From assembly GCA_041655035.1 (NCBI GenBank), contig JBAZCN010000116.1:1-11244 (forward strand): a stretch of DNA of 11,244 nt. The letters are read 5' to 3'. Positions 1-5,991 of the stretch are shown piece by piece. Source of the stretch: NAT127 sp041655035 (GTDB lineage: Bacteria > Pseudomonadota > Gammaproteobacteria > Pseudomonadales > Porticoccaceae). Every line of letters begins with the position of its first letter. Position 1 is the stretch's first letter. Below the pieces are notes generated by a model. The model worked only from the letters and a program-made list of their open reading frames with translations. It ran no database searches and had not been told where the DNA came from. Both the position numbers and the translations under genes were made by a program.

Positions 1-47
1 AATGTCATTTCGTTATTGTGATTTGGCGTGGGTTATTGTCGGTAACT

Positions 48-85
48 AAACGGCTCCGTTCACTATCGGGCGCGCCGTTTTTTTT
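48..85 (+). terminator. Possible intrinsic terminator of a gene entering from the left
   Basis: AAACGGC (48-54) and GCCGTTT (74-80) form a 7-bp stem around a 19-base loop. The right arm runs into eight T residues (78-85), the usual arrangement of a plus-strand Rho-independent terminator. A frame open from the window edge stops at TAA 47-49, just at the stem. The hairpin may therefore end a plus-strand gene that lies mostly outside the window, but 15 codons are too few to call that gene. The long loop makes the call moderate. Confidence 0.42.
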
Positions 86-134
86 GTCCAATGAAAAAAT
101 GCGGGGTAGTGATGAGTTTTTTGCATGGGGAGGG

Positions 135-161
135 AATCCCCCGGGCACAGCCCGGGGGATT
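135..161 (-). terminator. Strong GC hairpin after the DUF1254 gene
   Basis: AATCCCCCGGGC (135-146) and GCCCGGGGGATT (150-161) form a perfect 12-bp stem with a 3-base loop, 14 bases past the stop codon of the minus-strand gene at 176-1450. Neither strand has a T-run directly after it, so it may stabilise the mRNA 3' end or cause only partial termination. If the gene to the left is convergent, the hairpin may serve both. Confidence 0.6.
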
Positions 162-175
162 AATGGATCTGTTCG

Positions 176-1450
176 TTACCAGAGTTTGCGCTGCTGGAAG
201 GCGGCGCGGCGGGCGCGGATGATATCTTCCCGTTCCTCGGCGGTGACCATGACAGTGGTGGCCGGCAGGTGCTTCTCGACATCGGCGATGGCGACTTTCT
301 GCACCTCCGGGGTGGGTGTGCCCGAGCAGTCGAGCCAGCGACCCTGGATGGCGCCGCTGGCAAAGCCGGCGGTGTCGAGCCAGTTGTGCACTCCGGGATC
401 CCGGGCGGAAATCACCGCGCGGAAGTAGCCGTCTTGGTCGACCTTAGCCTGGGCGCCGTTGAGGCTGCTGTGATTGTTGTACCAGTCTATGGTTTCGTAC
501 AGGTCGTTGGTGAGGATCAGCGACCAGTACTTGCACACCTCGGGCACTTTCACCGAGACGATCAGTGCCTCGTCGTCGCCGATATCGTAGGCCCCTTCGT
601 AATAGGACTGGCCGGCCAGGCCTGACATCTGGGTCAGGTCATAGACCTTCAGTTTGTTGATATAGCCTTCCTTGCGCATCGCGTCCACATGGTCGACGAA
701 AAAGGTCGAGGCATTGCCGATCATGGTTGGCAGTTCGGCGAGAGCGTCGCTCATGTACTGCGCGGACAGGCGAGGTTTGGCGGCGGGCGTGTCGAGGCGC
801 TCGATGGCGATGCTGGTGTCCACCTCCTTGGCCCAGTCGTAGCCCACCTGGCGCAGCATCAGTTTGACGGCCTTGGGGTTCAGCTCCCACCAGTCACCAT
901 CGTAGCCTTGCGGGCGAGTGGGGCTGATCACCACGCTGAAGTGCCCCTGTTCGTCACTGACATCGTCGAGATCCAGGTAGGACAGTGGCGCTGAAGCCTG
1001 GCCCGTGCGCAGCATGTCGGGCCCCAACTGGCCCAGCTTGGCGAACAGGATGGTGCCGCGGTTGCCGGAGATACGGTAGACGCCGTCCGGCTCGATCAGT
1101 GCGCTCTTGTAGATGGTGTCGGCATTGGGCTGGTAGAGGTTGATGGCGATATTGATCTCCGGCACGAACATCGGGTACCGGCGATCCCCGACCAGGGCGT
1201 CGATGGCGGTGCGGGCGGTGGCCATCAGCATCAGCCGGTAGGCTTGCTGGCGGATCTGCGGATCGTCGCGCAAACGCTCGGGAATCTTGTCGAGCATGCG
1301 CTGCTCGAGAGGCGCCAGCTTGGCGGCAAAGCTGGTCCAGGTTTCCGCGTCGGTGGCTGAGGTCATGGTGTCGTCTCCTGCATGAAGAATGCTATTGGTA
1401 AGTATCGCGCCGGTTAGCAGCAGCGCGGCAGCGAATCGTTTTCTGCCCAT
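176..1450 (-). CDS. Exported DUF1254/DUF1214 domain protein
   Basis: A 424-residue protein of the DUF1254 plus DUF1214 type. Biochemical function is not established for the family, so none is assigned. Residues 1-24 look like a Sec signal peptide: basic MGRKR, a hydrophobic stretch 6-22, and likely cleavage after LHA (24). The DUF1254-like part includes NPKAVKLM (191-198) and, earlier, a block around PNADTIYKSA (108-117) with DGVYRISGNRGT (122-133). The DUF1214-like part covers about 295-375, with YWSLILTNDLY (308-318) and a distal NWLDTAGFASGAIQGRW (356-372). Two cysteines (306, 375) could pair in the periplasm. The ATG at 1450 has only a distant GAGGA (1464-1468, 13 bases away). An internal ATG at 1366 (Met29) has AGGAG eight bases upstream and would give a 396-residue form without a signal peptide. 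I keep the long start because the signal peptide is convincing. It lies downstream of, and parallel to, the P450, but 468 bases away. Confidence 0.85.
   Translation of the reverse strand: MGRKRFAAALLLTGAILTNSILHAGDDTMTSATDAETWTSFAAKLAPLEQRMLDKIPERLRDDPQIRQQAYRLMLMATARTAIDALVGDRRYPMFVPEINIAINLYQPNADTIYKSALIEPDGVYRISGNRGTILFAKLGQLGPDMLRTGQASAPLSYLDLDDVSDEQGHFSVVISPTRPQGYDGDWWELNPKAVKLMLRQVGYDWAKEVDTSIAIERLDTPAAKPRLSAQYMSDALAELPTMIGNASTFFVDHVDAMRKEGYINKLKVYDLTQMSGLAGQSYYEGAYDIGDDEALIVSVKVPEVCKYWSLILTNDLYETIDWYNNHSSLNGAQAKVDQDGYFRAVISARDPGVHNWLDTAGFASGAIQGRWLDCSGTPTPEVQKVAIADVEKHLPATTVMVTAEEREDIIRARRAAFQQRKLW
1364..1379 (-). promoter_or_regulatory. Ribosome binding site and alternative start inside the DUF1254 gene
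   Basis: On the minus strand AGGAG (1375-1379) stands eight bases before an in-frame ATG (1366-1364). This is a better initiation site than the one at the annotated start. Use of it would remove the whole signal peptide. It may instead be fortuitous, since the codons for Ala-Gly-Asp (the signal cleavage site) create the GGAG. Confidence 0.45.
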
Positions 1451-1475
1451 TGCCTTGACATTATCCTCTTTGGTT

Positions 1476-1488
1476 ATTATCTCGAGAT
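1476..1488 (-). promoter_or_regulatory. Palindrome overlapping a -10-like box upstream of the DUF1254 gene
   Basis: ATCTCGAGAT (1479-1488) is a perfect 10-bp palindrome. It overlaps GATAAT (1481-1476, minus strand), which resembles a sigma-70 -10 box 25 bases before the start codon. I find no good -35 box at normal spacing, so the promoter call is weak. The palindrome could be a small operator or just an XhoI-type chance site. Confidence 0.25.
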
Positions 1489-1738
1489 TTTCTGGGGTCG
1501 GGTGGTCAGAGTGTGCTGAACAGCCAGTTTGGCAGTCTGGCGCCCTGCGACGCCATGGCCGGGCGTCTGCGCCAGATGAACGAGGCTACTGGGGTTTGCA
1601 CCTCGTTGCCAAGGTGAAGTGCCGTAGGATTTCGGACAACTTGTTGTTTTATAGACTGCCGCAAGGCCATACGGTGGTTTTCCATGGGTTGTGACGTTTC
1701 ACCGGCGAGACCCGGCAGGCTTGCGCCGCAACCCGATA

Positions 1739-1798
1739 GGGTGTGCTGAAGCATGAAGCGCACCGCAGCCTGACGGCAGCCTCCTGCTTCGGCACACC
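1739..1798. repeat. REP-like long hairpin with first repeat unit
   Basis: GGTGTGCTGAAGCA (1740-1753) and TGCTTCGGCACACC (1785-1798) form a 14-bp stem with a single mismatch, which would be a G-U pair in RNA. An inner alternative stem, GGTGTGC (1740-1746) with GCGCACC (1758-1764), matches the second repeat unit at 1828-1858. Such GGTGCGC...GCGCACC hairpins between genes resemble proteobacterial REP-type extragenic palindromes. It lies about 120 bases downstream of the P450 stop codon and could act as a transcript end or mRNA stabiliser. Confidence 0.55.
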
Positions 1799-1827
1799 TT
1801 ATGAAAGGCGCCTATGAACCGGCATGA

Positions 1828-1858
1828 GGGTGCGCTGGAGAACGAAGCGCACCACAGG
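1828..1858. repeat. REP-like hairpin, second repeat unit
   Basis: GGTGCGC (1829-1835) and GCGCACC (1847-1853) are a perfect 7-bp inverted repeat with an 11-base loop. The 29 bases 1829-1857 match 24 of 29 bases of 1740-1768, so this is a diverged direct copy of the first unit, 89 bases away. It begins 60 bases downstream of the P450 stop codon and may be the first structure met by its transcript. No T-run follows. Confidence 0.55.
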
Positions 1859-1918
1859 AGCCGCAATTCTGAAAATATTCTTTCTTATCAACGCCTTTTC
1901 GCGAAGTGTCGACATACC

Positions 1919-3136
1919 CTAGTCGAACAGCACGTTGAGTGGCTGCCACGCGCGGGTGAAAAAGCCTTTGAACGCCGGCTGTTCGGCGTCGCCGTCGAGG
2001 CGCAGGTTGGGCAGGTGGTCGATCAGGGCGCGCAGGCCGATGCGCATTTCGGCCCGGGCCAGGGCGGCGCCGACACAGATCCGGGGGCCGGTGTTGAAGG
2101 CGATATGATCCCGGGGGCGGGGCCGGTTCAGATCGATGCGCGCCGGGCGGGGGTAGCGGTCGGGATCGCGGTTGGCGGCGGCGTTGATGGTGAACACGAT
2201 CTGGTCTTTTTTTACCTCCTGGCCACCGAGTTCGATATCCTGGTTGGCGATACGGTAGCGGTATTCCACGGAGCCGTGGGTGCGCATCACTTCCTCGATG
2301 AAGTTGTCGAGCAGCTTGCCGTCGCGGTCGTCCCTGATGCGTTGGTACAACGCCCGGTCGCCGAGCAGCAGATAGATCGCATTGGCCATGGCCAGTACCG
2401 TGGTGTCGCTGCCCGCCAGGTACAGTTCACGGCAGATCGCCAGCATATCGCTGTCACCGATATCGCCAAGTTGCTCGGGCGCCTCGGCCCACAAGCGGCC
2501 CATCAGGTCGTCGGCCGGATCGACGCGGCGCTTGCGGATATAGGGCAGAAGGATATCGTTCAGTTCCTGCGAGGCCGCGAGCGCGTCGCGCGTGGCGTCG
2601 TCGCCGAGATAGTGGCGGCCGCCCGCCCAGTGCATGATGGCGTCGTGGAGCGCCACGATATGGGCCATGAAAGCATCATCGGGGGCCTCCATGCCGAACA
2701 GCGACATGAAGGTACGGCCGGGCAACGGCTTGCAGAAGCTGTCGAACAGCTCCGCCCGTCCCTTGCCGGCGATGCGGTCGAGCAGAAAGGTAGTAACCGG
2801 GATGATGTGGTGTTCGGTGTACAGGCGAATATTGTCGGGGGCGAATAGTTTCATCAGGTAGCGATGCATGCGGTCGTGTTCTTCCCCTTGCAGCACCGTG
2901 ATGTTCCGTGCGCCGCCCTTGACCTCGATCATGGTGGCATCGGCGTCGGCATAGGGGTGGCGGAACCGATGCTCGTTGCTCAGCACCTGCTTGCAGATAT
3001 CGTGAGAAACGACCAGCCAGCCGTTCATGTCGGCATCCCAATGGATATCGCCGGCGGCGTGCAACTGCTCGTAGAAAGAGTGGGGCACGCGGTCCTTGGT
3101 GGCGAGGAGCGATGACAGGGGGCATTTCGATGACAT
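1919..3136 (-). CDS. Cytochrome P450 monooxygenase, soluble bacterial class
   Basis: A 405-residue heme-thiolate monooxygenase, the usual length for soluble bacterial P450s, with no membrane anchor. Visible marks in order: C-helix region GEEHDRMHR (84-92); I-helix oxygen-activation motif AGSDTT (241-246); K-helix ExxR as EVMR (282-285); meander DPDRYPRPARIDLNR (324-338); and the heme loop FNTGPRICVG (347-356), with Cys354 as proximal ligand. It would insert one oxygen atom into an organic substrate using electrons from NAD(P)H through a ferredoxin and its reductase. Neither partner is encoded here. The start is well supported: AAGGAG (3145-3150) lies eight bases before the ATG. It is divergent from the TonB-dependent receptor across 360 bases, suggesting shared control and a substrate brought in by that receptor. 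The substrate and CYP family cannot be named from sequence alone. Confidence 0.95.
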   Translation of the reverse strand: MSSKCPLSSLLATKDRVPHSFYEQLHAAGDIHWDADMNGWLVVSHDICKQVLSNEHRFRHPYADADATMIEVKGGARNITVLQGEEHDRMHRYLMKLFAPDNIRLYTEHHIIPVTTFLLDRIAGKGRAELFDSFCKPLPGRTFMSLFGMEAPDDAFMAHIVALHDAIMHWAGGRHYLGDDATRDALAASQELNDILLPYIRKRRVDPADDLMGRLWAEAPEQLGDIGDSDMLAICRELYLAGSDTTVLAMANAIYLLLGDRALYQRIRDDRDGKLLDNFIEEVMRTHGSVEYRYRIANQDIELGGQEVKKDQIVFTINAAANRDPDRYPRPARIDLNRPRPRDHIAFNTGPRICVGAALARAEMRIGLRALIDHLPNLRLDGDAEQPAFKGFFTRAWQPLNVLFD

Positions 3137-3496
3137 GGTCCATTCTCCTTGAATACTGTTGTGCCGGATTCACCAAACCATTGCACGGAGTGTGCGCATA
3201 TCAAAGTTCAAAGGTAAGGTGCGACAGTATTTTGGAAACCTCGCTAAAGATAGCCAGTTCGGCGAGCTGTATATTTTTTGTGAAGCCTGACCTATCTTTG
3301 GTTAGGTCATATCGATGGAAGATGGCCCTTAGAGTCAAATACGGTAGGACTGGTGACCCTGCGACAGTTTATGGGTGGGTCTAGCGCGCTGCCCGGTGAG
3401 CAGGGTCTGTGGCCAGCACCAACCATACACTTAAAGGACAGACGGCGCATCCCGGCAGGGGCGCCCGTTCTGCGCACACTCCTCAAGGGGGGAATC
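3137..3496. other. Divergent control region between P450 and TonB receptor genes
   Basis: This 360-base gap holds the promoters of both neighbours. Its P450-proximal half (about 3170-3310) is clearly more AT-rich than the genes. It contains a perfect dyad (3288-3309), an inverted pair AAAGATAG (3246-3253) and CTATCTTT (3292-3299), and a run of six T (3274-3279). Nearer the receptor, a bulged hairpin (3442-3468, ACGGCGC with GCGCCCGT, and CCC/GGG inside) sits in the leader just before the receptor's ribosome binding site. No -35/-10 pair is good enough to call, and there is no gene. Confidence 0.7.
3288..3309. promoter_or_regulatory. Candidate operator, perfect dyad TGACCTA-N8-TAGGTCA
   Basis: Seven-base arms TGACCTA (3288-3294) and TAGGTCA (3303-3309) are perfectly complementary around an 8-base spacer. 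Centre-to-centre arm spacing is 15 bases, about one and a half helical turns, so a dimer reading both arms is geometrically possible. It lies in the AT-rich core of the divergent region, 152 bases from the P450 start and 188 from the receptor start. A dimeric repressor or activator (for example TetR-, GntR- or LysR-like) would fit. No such regulator is in the window. Confidence 0.45.
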
Positions 3497-5827
3497 ATGT
3501 ATAACAATACTGTCTTGAGAACCACCGTCTTGAAAACCACTATCTTGAAAACCACTATCTTGAAAACCATTGTGCCGCGGAACCCCGCTCCGGACGGGGC
3601 TGCGTCAGGTAAACAGTCCTGTTCCAGGTCAAAACTGGGCATCAGCGCGCTGGTTGTCGCCATGGCGGCCGGTGGCGCCATGGCCCAGGAGGCGGGCGGC
3701 CAACAGGCCCGAGGTAGTCTGCTGGATGAGATCGTGGTGCGCGCCCGGAAAAAAGCCGAAGGGGAGGCCGTGCAGGACACTCCGATCGCCATGACGGCGT
3801 TCGGTGAACAGCAGTTCAAGGCGATATTCGCCGATGACCTGGGGGATCTGGGGATGATGTCTCCCAACGTCGAACTGAAGCCTTCCGCCCAGGTGGGCAA
3901 CCAGAACTTCACCATTCGCGGCATGGGGGTTTCCGGCACCACGCCGTCGGATTCCCCGGCGGTGGGTGTGTTCCAGAACGGTGTGTTCTGGGGCGTCAAC
4001 TACGGCTCGCTGCTCGACACCTTCGACGTGGAATCGGTGGAAATCCTCCGCGGTCCGCAGGGCACGCTGTTTGGCCGCAACGTGACCGGCGGCGCCGTGG
4101 TGGTGCGCACCAAACGGCCCGATGGCGAGTTCGGCTTCGAAGCCGAGGCGGTCTATGGCGACTACGGCCGCAGGGATATCGCCGGCAGTATCCAGGGCGC
4201 ACTGGTGGAAGACGTGCTGGCGGGTCGCCTGTCGGTGCTCGAGCGTCGCCTCGACGGCTACTACGACAACCTGGAGCAGGGCGGCAGGGATTTCGGCGAG
4301 AGCGATTCCACCGTGGTGCGCGGTACCCTGGTGTTGACCCCGACCGACAACTTCGATGCGACGCTGATCGTCGAGCGCTACGAGGAGGACGGCGACTCCG
4401 TTGCCGCCAAGGGTATCGAGACACCCGGCGACCTGCCCTACCAGAACGGTTACCGGGAGCCTTCCAACTGGTGGGATCTCCGCCTCGACAACCCCGGGGT
4501 TTCCGATATCGAGGTGGATTCCCTGACCCTGGAGATGAACTGGGATATCGGCCATGGGGTAATCACCTCGATCACCGGCTACCGGGATCTTTCGGTCTAC
4601 AACCACACGGATTTCGACGGCTCCGGATTCAGCGGCTTCAATCAGAGTATCGATATGGAGCAGGACCAGTTCTCCCAGGAGATTCGCTACGCCTCGACTT
4701 TCTCCGATTGGATGGAATTCACCGTCGGCGCCTACTATTTCGAACAGGAGCATGACTTCCGGGAAGGCCGCGCGCTCAATAACGGTCTCAGCGGGCTCTT
4801 TGCTTCCGGCAATCATCTTGAACAGGATTCCCAAGCCGTGTTCGGTGAAGTGGATTTCCGGCTGAACGACCAGTGGACGCTGACGGTGGGTGGCCGCTAC
4901 ACCAGGGAGGACATCAAGGCGCAGACAGTGCCCTTCGGCGGCTGCCCCCTGGATGAGTCGATTGCTTCTCCCGAACTGCGTATCCGCAAGCTGTCGTTGT
5001 CCTGCGACCTGGGGCCTACGGGCAAGGAAGACTGGAGCGACTTCTCTCCCAAGCTCGGCCTGGCCTGGACACCGGATGAACACCAACTGGCGTATGTCAC
5101 CGCTACCCGGGGCTTCCGCAGTGGCGGCTTCAGCATGCGCGGCAACGCCTTGCTGCCGCCCTTCGATTCGGAGGAAGTCACCGCTCTCGAACTCGGCTAC
5201 AAGGGCGATTGGCTGGACAACCGGCTGCGGATCAATGCCGCCATCTATCACAATGAGTACGACGACCTGCAACGGACCATTCTGGTGCCGAGCGGAACGG
5301 GCGTGACCCAATCCACCGGCAACGCCGCCCAGGCGACCATCAGCGGTCTCGAAATCGACGTGATCGCCCAGGTGACCGAGCGGCTGATGGTGACCCTGGC
5401 CTACGGCTACACCGATGCCTCCTTCGATAAGTACGACGGTTTCGATGTCACCGGCGACGGCACCCCGGATCCCGGGCTGGCCAAGAACCTCGATTTCACC
5501 CGGGTGCCAGATGAAAGCTACAGCGGGTCGGTGATGTACGAGCAGCCCCTGGGTGAGCTCGGCCACCTCAGCTTCCGCATTGCCGGTACCAAGACCGCGT
5601 CCCAGTACTTCGATGACCGCAACACGATCCTCGAGCCCGCCTACGTGGTGTGGGATGCCAGCGTCACCTATTCAACCCCCGCGGACAGCTGGAAAATTTC
5701 CCTGTTCGGCAAGAACCTCGGCAACGAGGAATACGCCTACTGGGGCTCGAGCCTTGGTGCCCTCGGCGCCAACCGCTTTCTCGGCGCGCCGCGCACCGCG
5801 GGTATCAAGGTCAGCTACCAGTACTGA
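3497..5827 (+). CDS. TonB-dependent outer-membrane receptor
   Basis: A 776-residue ligand-gated outer-membrane transporter that takes up a large or scarce solute with energy from TonB-ExbB-ExbD. A signal-peptide hydrophobic core spans about 47-63 (LGISALVVAMAAGGAMA, likely cut after Ala63). The TonB box is LDEIVVRAR (76-84). The plug domain runs about 90-206 with TIRGMG (139-144) and VEILRGPQGTLFGRN (181-195). The barrel then runs to a terminal aromatic residue (VSYQY), as needed for Bam assembly. The start at ATG 3497 is chosen for the AAGGGG just upstream (3485-3490); an earlier in-frame ATG at 3353 has no such site. Oddity: about 46 residues precede the signal core, and residues 5-24 are four copies of T[VI]L[KR]T. 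The style resembles receptors of marine and degradative proteobacteria that import organic compounds, but the ligand is unknown. No siderophore genes are nearby. Confidence 0.95.
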   Translation: MYNNTVLRTTVLKTTILKTTILKTIVPRNPAPDGAASGKQSCSRSKLGISALVVAMAAGGAMAQEAGGQQARGSLLDEIVVRARKKAEGEAVQDTPIAMTAFGEQQFKAIFADDLGDLGMMSPNVELKPSAQVGNQNFTIRGMGVSGTTPSDSPAVGVFQNGVFWGVNYGSLLDTFDVESVEILRGPQGTLFGRNVTGGAVVVRTKRPDGEFGFEAEAVYGDYGRRDIAGSIQGALVEDVLAGRLSVLERRLDGYYDNLEQGGRDFGESDSTVVRGTLVLTPTDNFDATLIVERYEEDGDSVAAKGIETPGDLPYQNGYREPSNWWDLRLDNPGVSDIEVDSLTLEMNWDIGHGVITSITGYRDLSVYNHTDFDGSGFSGFNQSIDMEQDQFSQEIRYASTFSDWMEFTVGAYYFEQEHDFREGRALNNGLSGLFASGNHLEQDSQAVFGEVDFRLNDQWTLTVGGRYTREDIKAQTVPFGGCPLDESIASPELRIRKLSLSCDLGPTGKEDWSDFSPKLGLAWTPDEHQLAYVTATRGFRSGGFSMRGNALLPPFDSEEVTALELGYKGDWLDNRLRINAAIYHNEYDDLQRTILVPSGTGVTQSTGNAAQATISGLEIDVIAQVTERLMVTLAYGYTDASFDKYDGFDVTGDGTPDPGLAKNLDFTRVPDESYSGSVMYEQPLGELGHLSFRIAGTKTASQYFDDRNTILEPAYVVWDASVTYSTPADSWKISLFGKNLGNEEYAYWGSSLGALGANRFLGAPRTAGIKVSYQY
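3509..3568 (+). repeat. 15-bp tandem repeat, four copies, inside the receptor's N-terminus
   Basis: Four adjacent 15-base units (3509-3523, 3524-3538, 3539-3553, 3554-3568) read ACTGTCTTGAGAACC, ACCGTCTTGAAAACC, then ACTATCTTGAAAACC twice. A partial fifth unit (ATTGTG) follows. The last two units are identical, the sign of recent duplication. Because 15 is a multiple of three, gain or loss of a unit changes length by five residues without breaking the frame. The units code for T[VI]L[KR]T upstream of the signal peptide. Confidence 0.92.
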
Positions 5828-5828
5828 T

Positions 5829-5882
5829 TGGGTCCACAACCACAGGCCCCGGCTGCAAGGCCGGGGTTCACCCAGAAAAAAA
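5829..5882 (+). terminator. Hairpin after the TonB receptor gene
   Basis: CCCCGGC (5847-5853) and GCCGGGG (5860-5866) form a 7-bp stem with a 6-base loop. Flanking TGGGT (5829-5833) and ACCCA (5870-5874) can extend it. It begins two bases after the stop codon. An A-run (5876-5882) follows instead of a T-run. Further on, ACCGG (5885-5889) with CCGGT (5905-5909) runs into TTTTCTTT and could be a weaker terminator. Transcription may therefore end between the receptor and the antiporter, but this is not certain. Confidence 0.5.
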
Positions 5883-5974
5883 TTACCGGGCAGGTGTTGT
5901 CAAGCCGGTTTTCTTTGTGAGATTGTGGGGTCGACCATTCGTTCGACCACGCCACCGCCGCTGCTGCGGCAACC

Positions 5975-5991
5975 GAGGAGTAGCAGCCCTG
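5975..5991 (+). promoter_or_regulatory. Ribosome binding site pointing to a CTG start
   Basis: GAGGAG (5975-5980) is followed after eight bases by CTG (5989-5991). No ATG, GTG or TTG stands at usable spacing in the reading frame. The first in-frame ATG (6016-6018) has no Shine-Dalgarno sequence. Starting at CTG gives an N-terminus (MDVIAVALAML) that matches the position where relatives begin, just before their first membrane segment. Confidence 0.6.

Larger units (their letters stand above)
1451..1918. other. 468-base gap between DUF1254 gene and P450, no gene seen
   Basis: No convincing coding sequence is present. The short open frames on both strands have no ribosome binding site and no recognisable product. 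The part around 1620-1690 is more AT-rich than its surroundings. The right half carries the REP-like hairpins described separately (1739-1858). The left end must hold whatever promoter the DUF1254 gene has, unless it is read through from the P450. CACCT (1599-1603) and AGGTG (1612-1616) form another small stem. Confidence 0.7.

Noticed and set aside
1..49. Partial plus-strand gene at the left edge
   Set aside because: Only about 15 open codons before TAA 47-49, AT-rich and with no sequence signature. Mentioned only as context for the terminator.
1506..1763. Small minus-strand open frame in the gap after the P450
   Set aside because: No ribosome site and no recognisable product, and it runs into the REP-like hairpin. 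A decayed gene cannot be excluded but nothing supports it.
1814..2848. 344-codon plus-strand open frame opposite the P450
   Set aside because: The P450 motifs (AGSDTT, ExxR, Cys heme loop) are on the minus strand. This is a shadow.
3353..3496. Upstream in-frame extension of the TonB receptor (48 more residues)
   Set aside because: No ribosome site at ATG 3353, whereas AAGGGG precedes ATG 3497. The extra residues look like translated leader with a GC hairpin in it.
3509..3568. Tandem repeat as a CRISPR-like array
   Set aside because: Units of 15 bases directly abut with no spacers, and they are in frame inside the receptor gene.
3629..5566. 645-codon open frame on the minus strand
   Set aside because: Shadow of the receptor gene, caused by GC-rich third positions. 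Composition is unlike a real protein and it has no motifs.
5650..5988. In-frame extension of the antiporter into the receptor gene
   Set aside because: It overlaps the receptor's C-terminal barrel in another frame and has no ribosome site. Family members start near 5989.
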